Shown piece by piece: positions 11,067-22,396 of a stretch of DNA of 64,000 bases (position 1 is its first letter; each line of letters opens with the position of its first letter). Where the stretch lies: NCBI GenBank assembly GCA_964016875.1, contig OZ024724.1:14240501-14304500 (forward strand), written 5' to 3'. This DNA comes from Fallopia convolvulus. Its lineage: Eukaryota > Streptophyta > Magnoliopsida > Caryophyllales > Polygonaceae. The notes under the pieces were generated by a model that was not told the DNA's origin, did not search any database, and saw only the letters and a list, made by a program, of their open reading frames with translations. The position numbers and the translations under genes are program-made.

Positions 11067-13529
11067 ATGCTAGCTCGTTCCTCCCGAGGAACACTTGAGC
11101 TTGAGTTTGTGAGTGATCCGGAAAGTATTCTCAAGGAAGCCCGAAGAAGGAAAAGGATGGCGAATCAAGCTCTCCATGTTGATGAGGAGTTGGCTCAACT
11201 TAGGGCCGAAATGGCTAGATTGAAACTTGAGAGGGACAATCAAGAGGAGGTAGCAAGAACAGAACGGGAGCAACGGATGAGAGCCGAGGCTCAACTCAAC
11301 GCTCTACCCCGGAATGCACGCCTATACATGCATCCGGAGTTGAGGGTACCCGAGCCGGCTATTGTGCTTCCCGAGGTTGCCAAGAATTTTGAGATCAAGA
11401 CGCAATTCATCTCCCTCATCAAGCGTGATCAATTCGAGGGCCGTCCACATGAGTGTCCCATAGAGCACGTCAAACGCTTTGTGGATATGTGTGAGACGAT
11501 CTCTACCGACGAGGAGACATTGGAGTATGTGCTTCTAAAGGCATTCAAATGGTCACTTGGGGGCAAGGCCACACATTGGCTCGAGAGCCAAGATCCTAGG
11601 TCAATCACAACTTGGAAGACACTCCATGATGCTTTCTTGATGAAGTTCTTCCCGCCCTCAAAGACAACCGAGCTAAGAAGGAAGATTGCAAGCTTTCAAC
11701 AAGGTTCGAGTGAGCCTCTCTTCGAAGCATGGGACTGTTTCAAGGAGATGTTGCGCCAATGTCCTACTCATGGCCAACAATCATATGTGCTTCAAGACAT
11801 CTTTTTCCAAGGCATCAATCCGGTAACGAAGGACAAGCACAATCTCCACACCGATTGTGGGTTCATAGACTTGACACCGGATCAAGCTTGGGAGCTACTT
11901 GACAAGCTATCCGATTATGAGGCCATGTATGGGGTGAGTCAAGCTAGCAAAGAGGTGAAAGTTCAAGGTGAAGGTGTAAGGAAGTTATATGATCCAAAGG
12001 GAGAAGACATTGATAGGGATGTGAAGCTCCAATTCCTTGAAGGTGAAGTGAGAAAGCTTAAGAGGCAAGTCCACTACTACAAGCAAAATTCTAGAGATTG
12101 TGAGGAGTGTGGATCCTTTGCACATGCTACACAAGTTTGTCCGAATGAGAGCCAAATGCGCTTGGCCGAGCGAATTGAGGAGGCAAACTATGTTCGAGGA
12201 AATTTCGGTGGAAGAGGCAATTTCAACAATGGTGGCAATGGCCGGTGGAACAACGGTCAAGCTCAAGGTTACAACAATAACTTCAACCAAAACGAGCCAA
12301 GGGCGCCACCACCACCATATAGACCACCGAGATTCAATGAGTTACAAATATTTGCTCAAGAGATGAGAGACGGGTTCAAGGAGATGAGGACCCAATTCAA
12401 TGAGTTTGGTGCATGGAGGAGGCAAGTCGACAATCAATTTGCCCAAATCGCAACTCAAGCCCCGAGAGAGAATGGGAGACTTCCGGGCCGACCCGAGGAG
12501 AATCCTCGAGCTCAAAACAATCAAAATGAAGTTCGGGCAATTGGATTGAAAAGTGGCCGAAACCTACCCGAGCCACACGTGCCTAAGAAGAATGAAGAGA
12601 GTCGGACTAACTTACCCAACAAGTCGGGTCCGACGTCCCCCGAAGTCGACCCAGCAAGAAGATCGACTCCTTTACCACGGACCGAGGTCGAGAGAAACTC
12701 AGGACCGATGTACACCGACCTCGATCCGACTCCTCTGCCTCGGACCGAGATTCACAACATCGGGCCCGACATGGTGCCCAAGTCGGTCCAACCTGGAAAT
12801 GATCCAAGTGAAGTGGGGAAGTCCAAAGAGGTTGATCCAAGCAAGATTCAAGGTGCAACAATTCTTCCATATCCCTCGAAGAAGACTAAAGATGTTGTTG
12901 AGAACAAATTCAAGAGGTTTCTTAAACTCTTGCAAGGCTTGAACATCTCTATCCCATTCACCGATGCATTGAGTGAGATGCCATCTTATGCCAAGTTTTT
13001 AAAGGAGATTTTGAGCAAGAAGAGGTCCATAGTGGAAATGCAAGAGGAGGTCAAGACCTTGGAGTTACCACAAAAGCTAGGAGATCCCGGTCGCTTTGCT
13101 ATAACCATTGGTGTGGGGTCTCAAAACTTCCAAGCCTTGTGTGATCTTGGAGCAAGCATGAGCATCATTCCTTACACCATATGGAAATCCACATCCATGG
13201 GTCTCATAGCTCCGGTCAACATGAGGTTGATAATAGCGGATGGGTCGTCCATCGAGCCAATTGGTATCGTCGAGGATTATCCTGTTTGCATTGAAGGCCA
13301 CTATGTCCCAATCGACTTTGTTGTGGTGGACATGATAGAAGTGCCGGGTGAACCTATTATACTAGGGAGACCTTTCCTTGCTACGGTTGGGGCAATCATT
13401 GATGTAAAAAAGGGCCACTTGTCTCTTGACATTGGAGGAAGAGAGATTGAGTTTTTCTTTAGGCCAACTTCAAAAGGGACCGTACGTAAGGAAGCTAAGA
13501 TGATCCAAGTTCCTCTTGGATTGCAATGA
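11067..13529 (+). pseudogene. gag-pro: Element 1 gag-protease
   Basis: The start ATG at 11067 matches the gag start of elements 2 and 3. A coiled region (ELAQLRAEMARLKLERDNQ) leads to a capsid-like gag domain (about residues 110-290: FISLIKRDQFEGRPHECPIE, WLESQDPRSITTW). A CCHC knuckle CEECGSFAHATQVC, a Pro/Gly/Asn-rich linker, and an aspartic protease with CDLGASMSIIP (DLGAS in place of DTGAS) and IILGRPFLATVGA follow. The linker around 12600-12790 carries the element's palindromic words. It ends with a single TGA at 13527-13529, in the same frame as pol, where Athila elements normally read straight on. One C-to-T change of CGA explains the stop; programmed readthrough is less likely. Confidence 0.9.
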
Positions 13530-16500
13530 GAAGTCGTTTCTAAGAAGTCAAGGCCAAGGGAGCTTAGGTTGAAAGCCACTCCACCACCTAGAGAAATTGA
13601 GATAGAGCGCCAAGGTCTAGCCCTCAATATGATCGAGCATGAGAAATTGGAGGAAAGGATGTCTTATTTGGAGGTGTTCAAGGCCGAGAAAGAAGAAGTT
13701 CAAGCACCACCGGAACCATCTCAAGAACTCAAGGAGCTCCCAAAAGATTTGAGGTACGCATTTCTAGGTCCCAACTCTTCTTTACCCGTAATCATAAATC
13801 CCAACTTGAATGATGATGAGGAGTCTAAGTTGTTAGAGGTTCTAAGAAAACATAGAGGAGCTTTAGGGTATTCACTAGAGGAACTAAAGGGAATCTCTCC
13901 CTCAATTTACATGCATAGGATTTATATGGAGGATAACCATAAACCCACTATTGAACCACAAAGAAGATTAAATCCTAACATGAAAGAAGTGGTGAAGAGT
14001 GAAATACTTAGGATGTTGGATGAGGGAATTATCTTCCCAATTTCCGATAGCAAGTATGTGAGTCCCGTGCATGTAGTTCCTAAGAAAGGAGGTCTCACCG
14101 TTGTGCAAAATGAAAAGGGAGAAATCATACCTATGAGAACCACAACAAAATGGCGTATGTGCATTGATTACCGTAAGCTTAATAGTGGCACTCGCAAAGA
14201 CCATTTTCCTCTTCCTTTCATAGACCAAGTCCTAGAAAGATTAGCACAACATGAATATTTTTGCTACCTTGACGGGTATAGCGGGTTTTGGCAAATCCCT
14301 ATTCATCCCGATGATCAAGAGAAGACGACATTCACATGTCCTTATGGGACTTTTGCCTATAGACGTATGCCTTTTGGTTTATGTAATGCGCCGGCAACAT
14401 TTCAAAGATGCATGATGTCTATCTTCTCCGATATGGTTGAGGATATAGTAGAAGTGTTTATGGATGATTTCTCCGTCTATGGTTCCTCATTTGATGTTTG
14501 CTTAGCTAACTTAAACAAGGTTTTGACTAGATATGAGGAGACTAGTTTGGTGCTTAATTGGGAAAAATGTCACTTCATGGTGAAGGAGGGCATAGTGCTA
14601 GGACACCTAGTCTCTAGTAGGGGGATAGAAGTAGATAAAGCTAAAGTTGAAATAATTGAAAAACTACCTCCTCCCTCTTGTGTTCGTGATGTTAGGAGTT
14701 TCTTAGGTCATGCGGGATTTTATAGACGGTTCATCAAGGATTTTTCTAAAATTGCAAAACCATTGTCTAACCTCTTGATGAAGGATGCGCCCTTTGTATT
14801 TTCCGAGGATTGCATGAGTTCTTTTTGTAGGTTGAGAGATGCCTTGATCTCGGCTCCAATAATGGCGGCACCCGATTGGAATCTTCCATTCGAGGTAATG
14901 TGTGATGCTAGTGATTTCGCCGTAGGGGCCGTCCTTGGGCAAAGGAAGGATGGCAAGTTGCATGCCATCTACTACGCAAGCAAAACTTTGGATGAAACTC
15001 AGTGCAATTACACAATGACGGAGAAGGAGTTTCTTGCGATAGTGTTTGCATTTAAGAAATTCCGTTCATATCTTGTGGGATCAAAGGTGGTAGTCTTCAC
15101 GGACCATGCGGCAATCAAATACCTCATGAAGAAGAAAGATGCAAAGCCGAGGCTTCTAAGGTGGATGCTCCTTCTCCAAGAGTTTGACCATGAGATTAAG
15201 GACAAAACCGGTGCGGAAAATGTGGTAGTTGATCATCTATCCCGTTTGCCCATCGAGTACATGTTGGAGATGGAGGATGGTTTGACTATAGATGATTCAA
15301 GAGCAGATGAAGTTCTCATGAGCGGAAAGGAGGAAAGGAAGGGTGGATCGACGAACCAAGTAAGTCGGGCCCGAGGTCCAGGACATCGGACCGAAGGCAG
15401 GGCAAGTACGACTGAGTCGGGACCGAGGTCTTCAACATCGGGCCCGAGTGACCTGTGTGTCTGCGAAGCTGGACCGGCGTCCAACCATGTCGGGCTCGGT
15501 ACACTTCAATGTCGATCCGTGGAAGAAAGTAAGTTTCCTAACTCGATTTCCATTCCTTCTCGTTCTCAATTAATTAATTCTTTCTCCCCCACTTGCCTTC
15601 TTTCTATTAGTGCCGTAAGACGAGGGGTTTCCCCTTGGTTTGCGGATTTTGCTAACTTTGTCGTAGGGGGAGTGATCCCACCAAATTTGTCTTATCAAGC
15701 TAGGAAGAAATTCTTACATGATGCTAGACAATATTTTTGGGATGATCCATATCTCTACAAGGAAGGGCGTGATCAAATCTATAGACGGTGTGTGTCAAGT
15801 GAAGAGGTTGAGAGCATAATTCACCATTGCCATTCCTTGCCTACAGGGGGTCACGCTAAGAGTTCCAAAACCACCTCAAAAATTCTTCAATGTGGTTATT
15901 ATTGGCCAACCATGTTCAAAGATGTGCATGATTATTTGAGGAAGTGTGAGGAGTGCCAAAGGAGGGGAACCTATCAAGGAGGAATGAGACTCCTCAAATT
16001 GGCATTCTAGAAGTTGAGTTATTTGATGTATGGGGTATTGACTTCATGGGACCATTTCCCACATCGGAGCCTTACAAGTACATCTTGGTAGCCGTGGACT
16101 ATGTCTCAAAATGGGTGGAGGCCATACCAACAAGAACCAATGATGCTAGGGTGGTGATGAAGTTCTTGAAAAGCAACATTTTTGCAAGGTTTGGAGTGCC
16201 TAGGGTTCTCATAAGTGATGGCGGACCTCATTTCATTGAGAGGTGTTTCGAGAATGTGTTGATCAAGTATGGGGTGTCTCATCGAGTTGCTACTCCTTAT
16301 CATCCTCAAACAAGCGGGCAAGTCGAGGTGTCAAACCGTCAAATCAAGGCTATCTTGGAGAAGACCGTATCTCGATCAAGGAAAGATTGGGCCTCTAAGC
16401 TCGATGATGCACTTTGGGCTTATAGAACCGCCTTCAAGACACCTTTGGGAACTACACCCTTCAATCTAGTTTATGGCAAGGCATGTCATCTTCCGGTAGA

Positions 16501-16924
16501 GCTTAAGCACAAGGCAAAATGGGAACTCAAAGAGATGAATTGGGATATCAACTTGGCCGGTGAGAAAAGGTTTCTAGAGCTTCATGAGTTGGGGGAATTG
16601 AGGTTGAAGGCCTATGAGAACTCCAAGTTGTACAAGGAGAAGACCAAGAAGTGGCATGATGGGAAGTTGATTCCAAAGACCTATCAAACCGGTGACAAGG
16701 TTCTCCTTTTCAATTCACGGCTTAAACTTTTCCCGGGGAAGTTAAGAACTAGGTGGAGCGGACCATTTGTGGTCCACCATATCTATGCTCATGGTGCGGT
16801 AGATTTGATTGATGAACAAGGACATATTTTCAAAGTGAATGGTCATCGAGTGAAGAAGTTCTATGACAAGGACGGTCCAAACGAAGAAGTTAGAGCCTCA
16901 TGGGCCCTCGTCTTCGCCGAGTGA
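13530..16924 (+). pseudogene. pol: Element 1 pol: reverse transcriptase, RNase H, integrase
   Basis: It is in frame with gag after the TGA. Reverse transcriptase: WRMCIDYRKLN, YGTFAYRRMPFGLCNAPATF and VFMDDFSVYG (DD). RNase H: VMCDASDFAVGAVLGQ, MTEKEFLAIVFAF, FTDHAAIKYL. A linker at about 15340-15530 full of TCGGGCCCGA-type words separates RNase H from integrase. Integrase: HHCHSLPTGGH and CEECQ (HHCC zinc finger), then GIDFMGPFPTSEPYKY, LISDGGPHF and SGQVEVSNRQIK (D, D, E). A one-base indel in AGGAGGGG near 15965 shifts the frame between the zinc finger and the catalytic core, so the integrase is not translated as one piece. The frame ends at 16924. Confidence 0.92.
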
Positions 16925-18640
16925 TCTTATACATGCCATTGAAGAATAAGAAATTGTGAGCTTTTCATACTCTTCTCTTTTGCTTTTAAGTTTTGATTTC
17001 CTTGTTTGATGGGGACATCAAAATTTTAAGTATGGGGTGGGGGTAAGTGTGTTCATGATTTCACTTGTTTATGTTTGTTTGTTATTTTGAGGATATTTAG
17101 TTTGTGTTTCTAGTTTGTATTTGGGATGTTTGCTTATTGGTTTGTGGTTTGATGAAAGACATGGATGATTGATTTGGTCTTGAATGGATGAGTTTTTGGT
17201 TTTAGAGAAATTTTTGCAAAAATCCATAAAAAAAAATTGAAAAATGGTGTTAAAAACAACAAAAAGATTTTGTGTTTTGTAGGTTTTGGACTAGAAATTC
17301 CCATCTTAGATTGCCAAAATAAAAGCTAATGATGACGTGAGCATGTAAATTCCTTTGCATATTTTTGGATGGTTTAGCCTCTAAAATGATGTTGCTTTTG
17401 ATGTGATCATGATATCTTGCTTGTTTTATTGAACATGTGAGTTCTAGGATGAGTTCTTATGCAACTAGGTATGAGTGACCCTTGTGAGATTGATTTTTGG
17501 CCATTTTAGGGATGCTTGTTCATATTTGCATATCCCTCATTTTTCTTGTGTGATTAGCTCATTCATGCTTAGTAAAACTTGCTATTGCGGTGTTTATCTA
17601 TTTTCCAAGATCATCATGAGAATTGTCCTAGCATGGTCACATTGATTTTGAACTTTATTCTTCTAGTCACATAAATGTTCCATATCCTACCATGAAGATA
17701 ATCCTTTGTTTGTAGCCCCGTTCTAGCCTAAGCCTTTGTTTCAAACTCCTCAAAAATATTATTCCTAGCCTTATATGACTTGACCCTTATGGGATTGGGA
17801 TTGAAGAGTTGAGATTCTCTTGGGTTTAAGGGCAAAGAATGGTGTTATGAATCATGTGGATAGTGCATCTTTGTTGTACAAAAATGAAAAAAAGAAAGAA
17901 AAAAAAAGGAAAGAAAATGTTGGAAATGTAAAGTGGAATAAAGCAAAGAGCTTAAGTGAAGAAAATGGTCCGACCGAGTTACAAGAAACATCGGGCCCGA
18001 TGTCATAAGAAAGTCGGTCCATATGTAGAAAGTGTTGAAAATCCAACAAAAAGCATAAGAGCAAAGATGAAGTGGAATGTAAAGTGAAATTTTGGGTTGA
18101 AGGGAAAATGTTAAGTCTTTTGGGTGAGTATGAAAGTAATTGTGGAATTTTGGTGAAGTTGGTGAGAGTTTAGGTTGTTCAATCCCCATTGAAAGCACCA
18201 CGAGACCAAATAATTCCCACCTTGAGAAATACCAAAAGCCCCATTACAACCCGGCCGAATGGAACCTCTTTGAGGACCTCCATTGAGCCAAGTTCGAAAT
18301 TCTTTGTGTACTTTGCATTAGGCATCTCTAGGTGGAGGAATTAGTGATATTAGCTTCAATAGTAAAGTCCTTGATTGCATGATTTTTGAGCTTGAGTGTT
18401 CATTGCTAAACCCAAACACATGATGAGTGATACACATTCACATATCCCTAAAGTGAGGCTTAGTTGCATTGACTTTATTCCTTGGAACACTTAATCATGT
18501 GTGATGATGTAATCTTGCTTGAATATCAATCACTTGTGCTTAAAATGTGTTTTCATACGAGGCTTTACTTGAAGATTATGTTTCGGTCTTGCTTACATTG
18601 TTATTGCTTGAGGACAAGCAAGTTTAAGTATGGGGTATTT
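16925..18640 (+). other. Element 1 3' non-coding region
   Basis: There is no ORF of note over 1.7 kb. It contains AAGTATGGGGTGGGGG near 17030, a block at 18238-18261 beginning GCCCCATTACAACCCGG, and GCTTGAGGACAAGCAAG next to the 3' LTR. All three recur at matching positions in elements 2 and 3. One TCGGGCCCGA with flanking half-sites lies at 17965-18020. The block is where env-like ORFs sit in some Athila elements, but I see no coding remnant. Confidence 0.75.
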
Positions 18641-20047
18641 TGATGTCTCTCTATTTGGCGGTGTTTTCATATGTGATTTCCTTTGTAAATATGTTTCTTT
18701 TTCCACTTTTCTTGTGCGTTTTGTTCCTTTTTAGCTTAGTTCCCGTATTTCTATGAGATTCGGAGACTACGCGCATTTTGTGTGTTTTGTAGGTAATTTG
18801 GCATGAATCGAGGATCGATTTGAAGGAGGGTCGAGACATGGAGCAAAGGCCGAGCTAAAGCGGGAAAGAGAGGAGCAAGCCATGAAGAAGAATAAGAGAA
18901 GCCAACAAGAAGAAGGTGGAACGAGGTCAGGACCGAGTTGCAACCACGTCGGGCCCGACTTTGAAGTCTCCAACCTCGGACCGAGATGCACAGTAACTCG
19001 GGCCCGAGGTCCTCCGTGTCGGTCACCGAACTACTTGGGCTCCAAGGCACGAATTTGTGAACTACTTTTGCCCTCATCTAATCTATAAAAGGCCCTCTTG
19101 TCTTCTAAGAAAGGGTTCCCTCTCATACACACAAAAGGAGGAAGGAGAGGAGAAGGAACCAAGAGGATACTTGGAGAGCAAGGAGGAAGGAGAGGAGAAG
19201 GAAGAGAGAGAGAATCGGCCAAGAGAGGAAGACTTGATAGGTTTTGTTGGTAGATTTGCTTTGATTTGCTTTGTTCTTGTGGATTTGAAAACCCTTGGTT
19301 GGAATTTGTGGATTGCTTTGGATTTGAATGAAACTTTGCTTTGTTTTGAGATTGATTATGATGATTGCTTTCCCTTTTGATTTGATTGCTTTCTTTGCTT
19401 GTCACATGGAGTAGATCTCCTTGATCTTGGGTTATGGGGGAAAACCCTAGCTAGGTTTAGGCTAGAAACCCCAATTCCATAGCCTTGAGTGTTTGATCTA
19501 AGGAACCCACTCTACATAGAGCTACAATTCCTTGCGAAAGTTGGGAATCAAGGATTGAGATTGGCAAAGTAGCGAAAGTGAACATGTGTCAATCTCAAGA
19601 CCTTGCTTCGAAGGGGATTTCCCCAATGATCGAGGTGTAGAAGTGGTTGGAACGAGGGCGAAAGCACTCGATCCTAGTCCGATCATCACTCATTGCTTGA
19701 ATTAGGGTGGAAAAGCCTTAATCTACTAGGGAAGGAACCCAAAAGCCCAAGATCAACTTTTAAATCTTTGAGTTCGACATCCCCAGCTACCTCGGGCCCG
19801 ACTTACCCAGTTTCGGTTTCGACTTCCTCTAGTCGCCAACCTCGGGCCCGACGTGACCTCAGTGTCGGTCCCGACTGTTTTCTTTGTTTTCCTTTGTTTT
19901 CCTTTGTTTTAAACCCTCCTTTCTAGCTTTCTAGTATCTAGGCACATCGATCGAGTATACTTCCCGAGTGTTCGACACCCACCACGTACTACAACGGGGT
20001 CGGGTTATAAATTGTATCTCTAGACCCTCGCATCCCGAGAGCGATCA
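18641..20047 (+). repeat. Element 1, 3' LTR (1407 bp)
   Basis: Collinear with the 5' LTR, with about 25 substitutions by eye, a 10-bp deletion near 19022 and a short CCTTTGTTTT duplication near 19895. TATA box at 19084. It is followed directly by CTCTG and LINE ORF1. Confidence 0.93.
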
Positions 20048-20052
20048 CTCTG

Positions 20053-20727
20053 GCTTCAGGTTTGGAAGACAACTTGTATCCGAAGATCATGCCAAATCCA
20101 AAGGAGGGTCCCGCGAAATCAACCAAACTCCCTTCTAATGCATCCAAAAGGAAAATTCGATCGTCGGATACAAGGAAAGAAAAAGATTTGGCTAATATGC
20201 GTTTCCATCCGTTTTACAAGAGCGGGCCCCCGGAAATCGCCCAAAAGGATTCTGTGGCGCCAAATAAAACTGATTTTCTATCCATTAATTGGGAACAGAA
20301 TAACACCGTATCTTTACAAGGAAACCCTAACGTGCCCCATACGCTACCAGCCTCGGTTAATGCTCTATCTAGCCTGGCGACCGCCAAAACGCAATCCTCA
20401 TCTCTTAAAAAGCAGCTCCGAGACGCAACCCACAGGTTTGCTGAGACTAAACAAGATTTGCAACTTGAAGACGCTAGTCTTACCTCTAATCAAGATCAAC
20501 AAACCCTTGTGCAAGATGGAGAACCTCACCGTGAATGTGCAACGGGTTTGGACCAGGCAAAGTTTGCTGGTCTCAAACCACCGGACGGGACCTTTCAAGA
20601 TAATCGGCCCCCGCTTGGCGAACAAGATGGTAATCGAACTGTTGCCATTAGTGACAGAAACGAATCCGATACTATGCAGGGTGTCAATCCCATAGGAAAT
20701 TCAAGCGGCAGTTCAGAGACTCACTGA
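20053..20727 (+). pseudogene. LINE ORF1, 3' part after element 1
   Basis: The reading frame continues codon for codon from 9504 after excision of element 1 and one CTCTG copy. It encodes a polar, lysine/serine-rich tail without a recognised domain and ends in SSETH and TGA at 20727, just before ORF2. Such variable, disordered C-termini are usual for plant LINE ORF1. Confidence 0.8.
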
Positions 20728-20752
20728 CTCTCTGCATGCTTTTGCTTCGAAT

Positions 20753-21476
20753 ATGACTAGGAATCTATTGCCAATCTTTGGTTACATCAATTACTCTATG
20801 TTCTCCATGATTAGACTCAAATTTATTATCTGGAATGTCCGCGGTGCTGGTAGTGCACACTTTCTTTCAACAATCCGTGAACTCATCCGTCAACATCGGT
20901 CGCATGTTTTGGCTCTTGTTGAACCTCATATTAGTGGTGAGCAAGCGTATGTGGTGTGTCGACAAATCGGTTTCAATGGTATCCTGCGGGTTGAAGCTGA
21001 AGGTTTCTCTGGCGGAATTTGGTTAGTGTGCGACACGACAGAATTTAGACTTGATCCGATTTCTCTCCAACCTCAACATATCACGGTTGAGGTGACGAGG
21101 ATTAATGAAGATCCTTGGCTATTCTCGGCTGTTTACGCTTCTCCGAACTCTATTACTCGTATGGCGCTATGGCAGGAACTCGGGAACTTTGCTCGTTCTC
21201 ATAATAAACCCTGGGTCTTGGCAGGTGATTTTAACGCCACTCTTACGACTAATGAACGAACCTCTTCCTCAGTGGGCTCCACAAACAATTCTCGCCAATT
21301 CTGTGATTTTGTAGATGAACTTCAGTTGATTGATCTCGGTTTCTCGGGTGTTCCTTTTACTTGGCACACAGGAAACTCAGTACAAACCTATAAGGCGGCA
21401 AGATTAGACCGAGTTATTTGTAATGAACAATGGCGTCTAAATTTTCCTGAAGCTTGGGTCTTGCATGCGAGCGCCC
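20753..21476 (+). pseudogene. LINE ORF2, AP endonuclease domain
   Basis: ORF2 begins at ATG 20753, only 25 bp after ORF1. FIIWNVRGAGS, LALVEPHI, GGIWLVCD, LFSAVYASPN, VLAGDFNATL and RLDRVICN are the conserved blocks of the apurinic-like endonuclease that nicks target DNA for target-primed reverse transcription; the acidic residues in EPH and GDFN are present. The domain is interrupted after WVLHAS at 21476 by element 2, just before the final SDHCP block, which lies at 31205. No stop is present in this segment. Confidence 0.9.
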
Positions 21477-22347
21477 TGATGTTCGCATTTTTAGTATAGT
21501 TTTTAGTAGGTTTTCTTTGCTTATTAGGTTTAGTTTTGTTTAGTTTTAGTATAAATACCCTTCTATCTAGCATAGAAAGGGAGGAAGTTTTTGGAGGAGA
21601 ATTTTTAGGAAGAGATTTTCGAAGGGCCGAGAGAGAGAAAGTAGGATCGGAGAGGACCGAGGAGGCTCAATAGACGACAGTCACCGGGGTCGTTGGTCGC
21701 GATTGTGGTTCGGTATTTTGATGTTTTTCGGTTTCTTCTGAATCTCTGTAAGACAATAATTTTCTTATTAATTCGAGTTTTGTTTTGTTTTCAATGTTTC
21801 TTTTGATTGAGATTTTTAGTTTCTTAGTTATGATTAGTGAGTAGTTTCTTTTTCTAGGGTCGGGGTTAAGCCCGGCATAGTTGAGCATGTTTGATGAGTA
21901 GGATTGTGTTGTGAATGCCTTTTATCTTTGATTGAGAATTGTTTGTTGTGTTTATACCAAAACGAAAGTTGAGGTAATTTAGGTTTTGAACTTGATTGAA
22001 AGAGAAAGTTAGTAACTTGAAGGTTTATATTGTTTGAAAACGAAAGTTTCAAGCTCTAGATCCAAAACAAGCAATTAAGTGAATTAGGATGCGAAAGTTT
22101 GTTAATTTACTTGCTAAGTCAACGAAAGTTGATGACTCTATCTGTTTAAAGGCATGATCTTATCTTCTTACGAGTTTTTATGCTTGGCTATGTTGTGGTG
22201 TCCCTAAATCCTAGATCTTTGTTTTATTTGAATTATCTCTAGTGAATTTTCGTTGCTGAGTACTTGCCTCGGTACCGAATTTAATTAGGATTTAAATAGG
22301 TCGTTAGTTGAAGTGTTTTGTGTTCGGTGGTTCCTTAACGACCCCGA
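21477..22347 (+). repeat. Element 2, 5' LTR with internal and terminal deletions
   Basis: It begins TGATGTTCGCATTTTTAG like the 3' LTR but lacks about 470 bp (3' LTR equivalent near 29760-30230) at 21545. It breaks off at CCTTAACGACCCCGAC near 22335, where it fuses to the gag leader. The last part of the LTR and the primer site are missing. Confidence 0.88.
21550..21557 (+). promoter_or_regulatory. TATA box of the element 2 5' LTR
   Basis: TATAAATA followed by CCCTTCTATCTAGCATAG. The identical context is at 30231 in the 3' LTR and on the minus strand at 43665-43672 in element 3. The internal LTR deletion removed sequence immediately upstream of this box. Confidence 0.6.
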
Positions 22348-22396
22348 CTTCGTTTTTGCTTTTAATTTTTGTTTTCTTTGTCTGTTTTCTCAGTGT

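Larger units (their letters stand above)
9505..20047 (+). mobile_element. Element 1: Athila-like Ty3/gypsy LTR retrotransposon, complete (10.5 kb)
   Basis: LTRs at 9505-10914 and 18641-20047 begin TGATGTCTC and end GCGATCA. The 5-bp duplication CTCTG lies at 9500-9504 and 20048-20052. A tRNA-Asp type primer site, gag-protease, reverse transcriptase, RNase H and integrase are present in that order, followed by a 1.7-kb non-coding 3' region. Size, LTR length, primer site and the FMDDFSVYG reverse transcriptase box fit the Athila lineage. No env-like ORF is visible. The LTRs differ by roughly 2 percent by eye plus small indels, so the insertion is moderately recent. It disrupts LINE ORF1. The coding region carries one TGA and one indel. 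Confidence 0.93.

Noticed and set aside
16925..18640. An env-like gene in element 1
   Set aside because: No frame longer than about 120 codons, and no signal peptide or transmembrane segment is visible.
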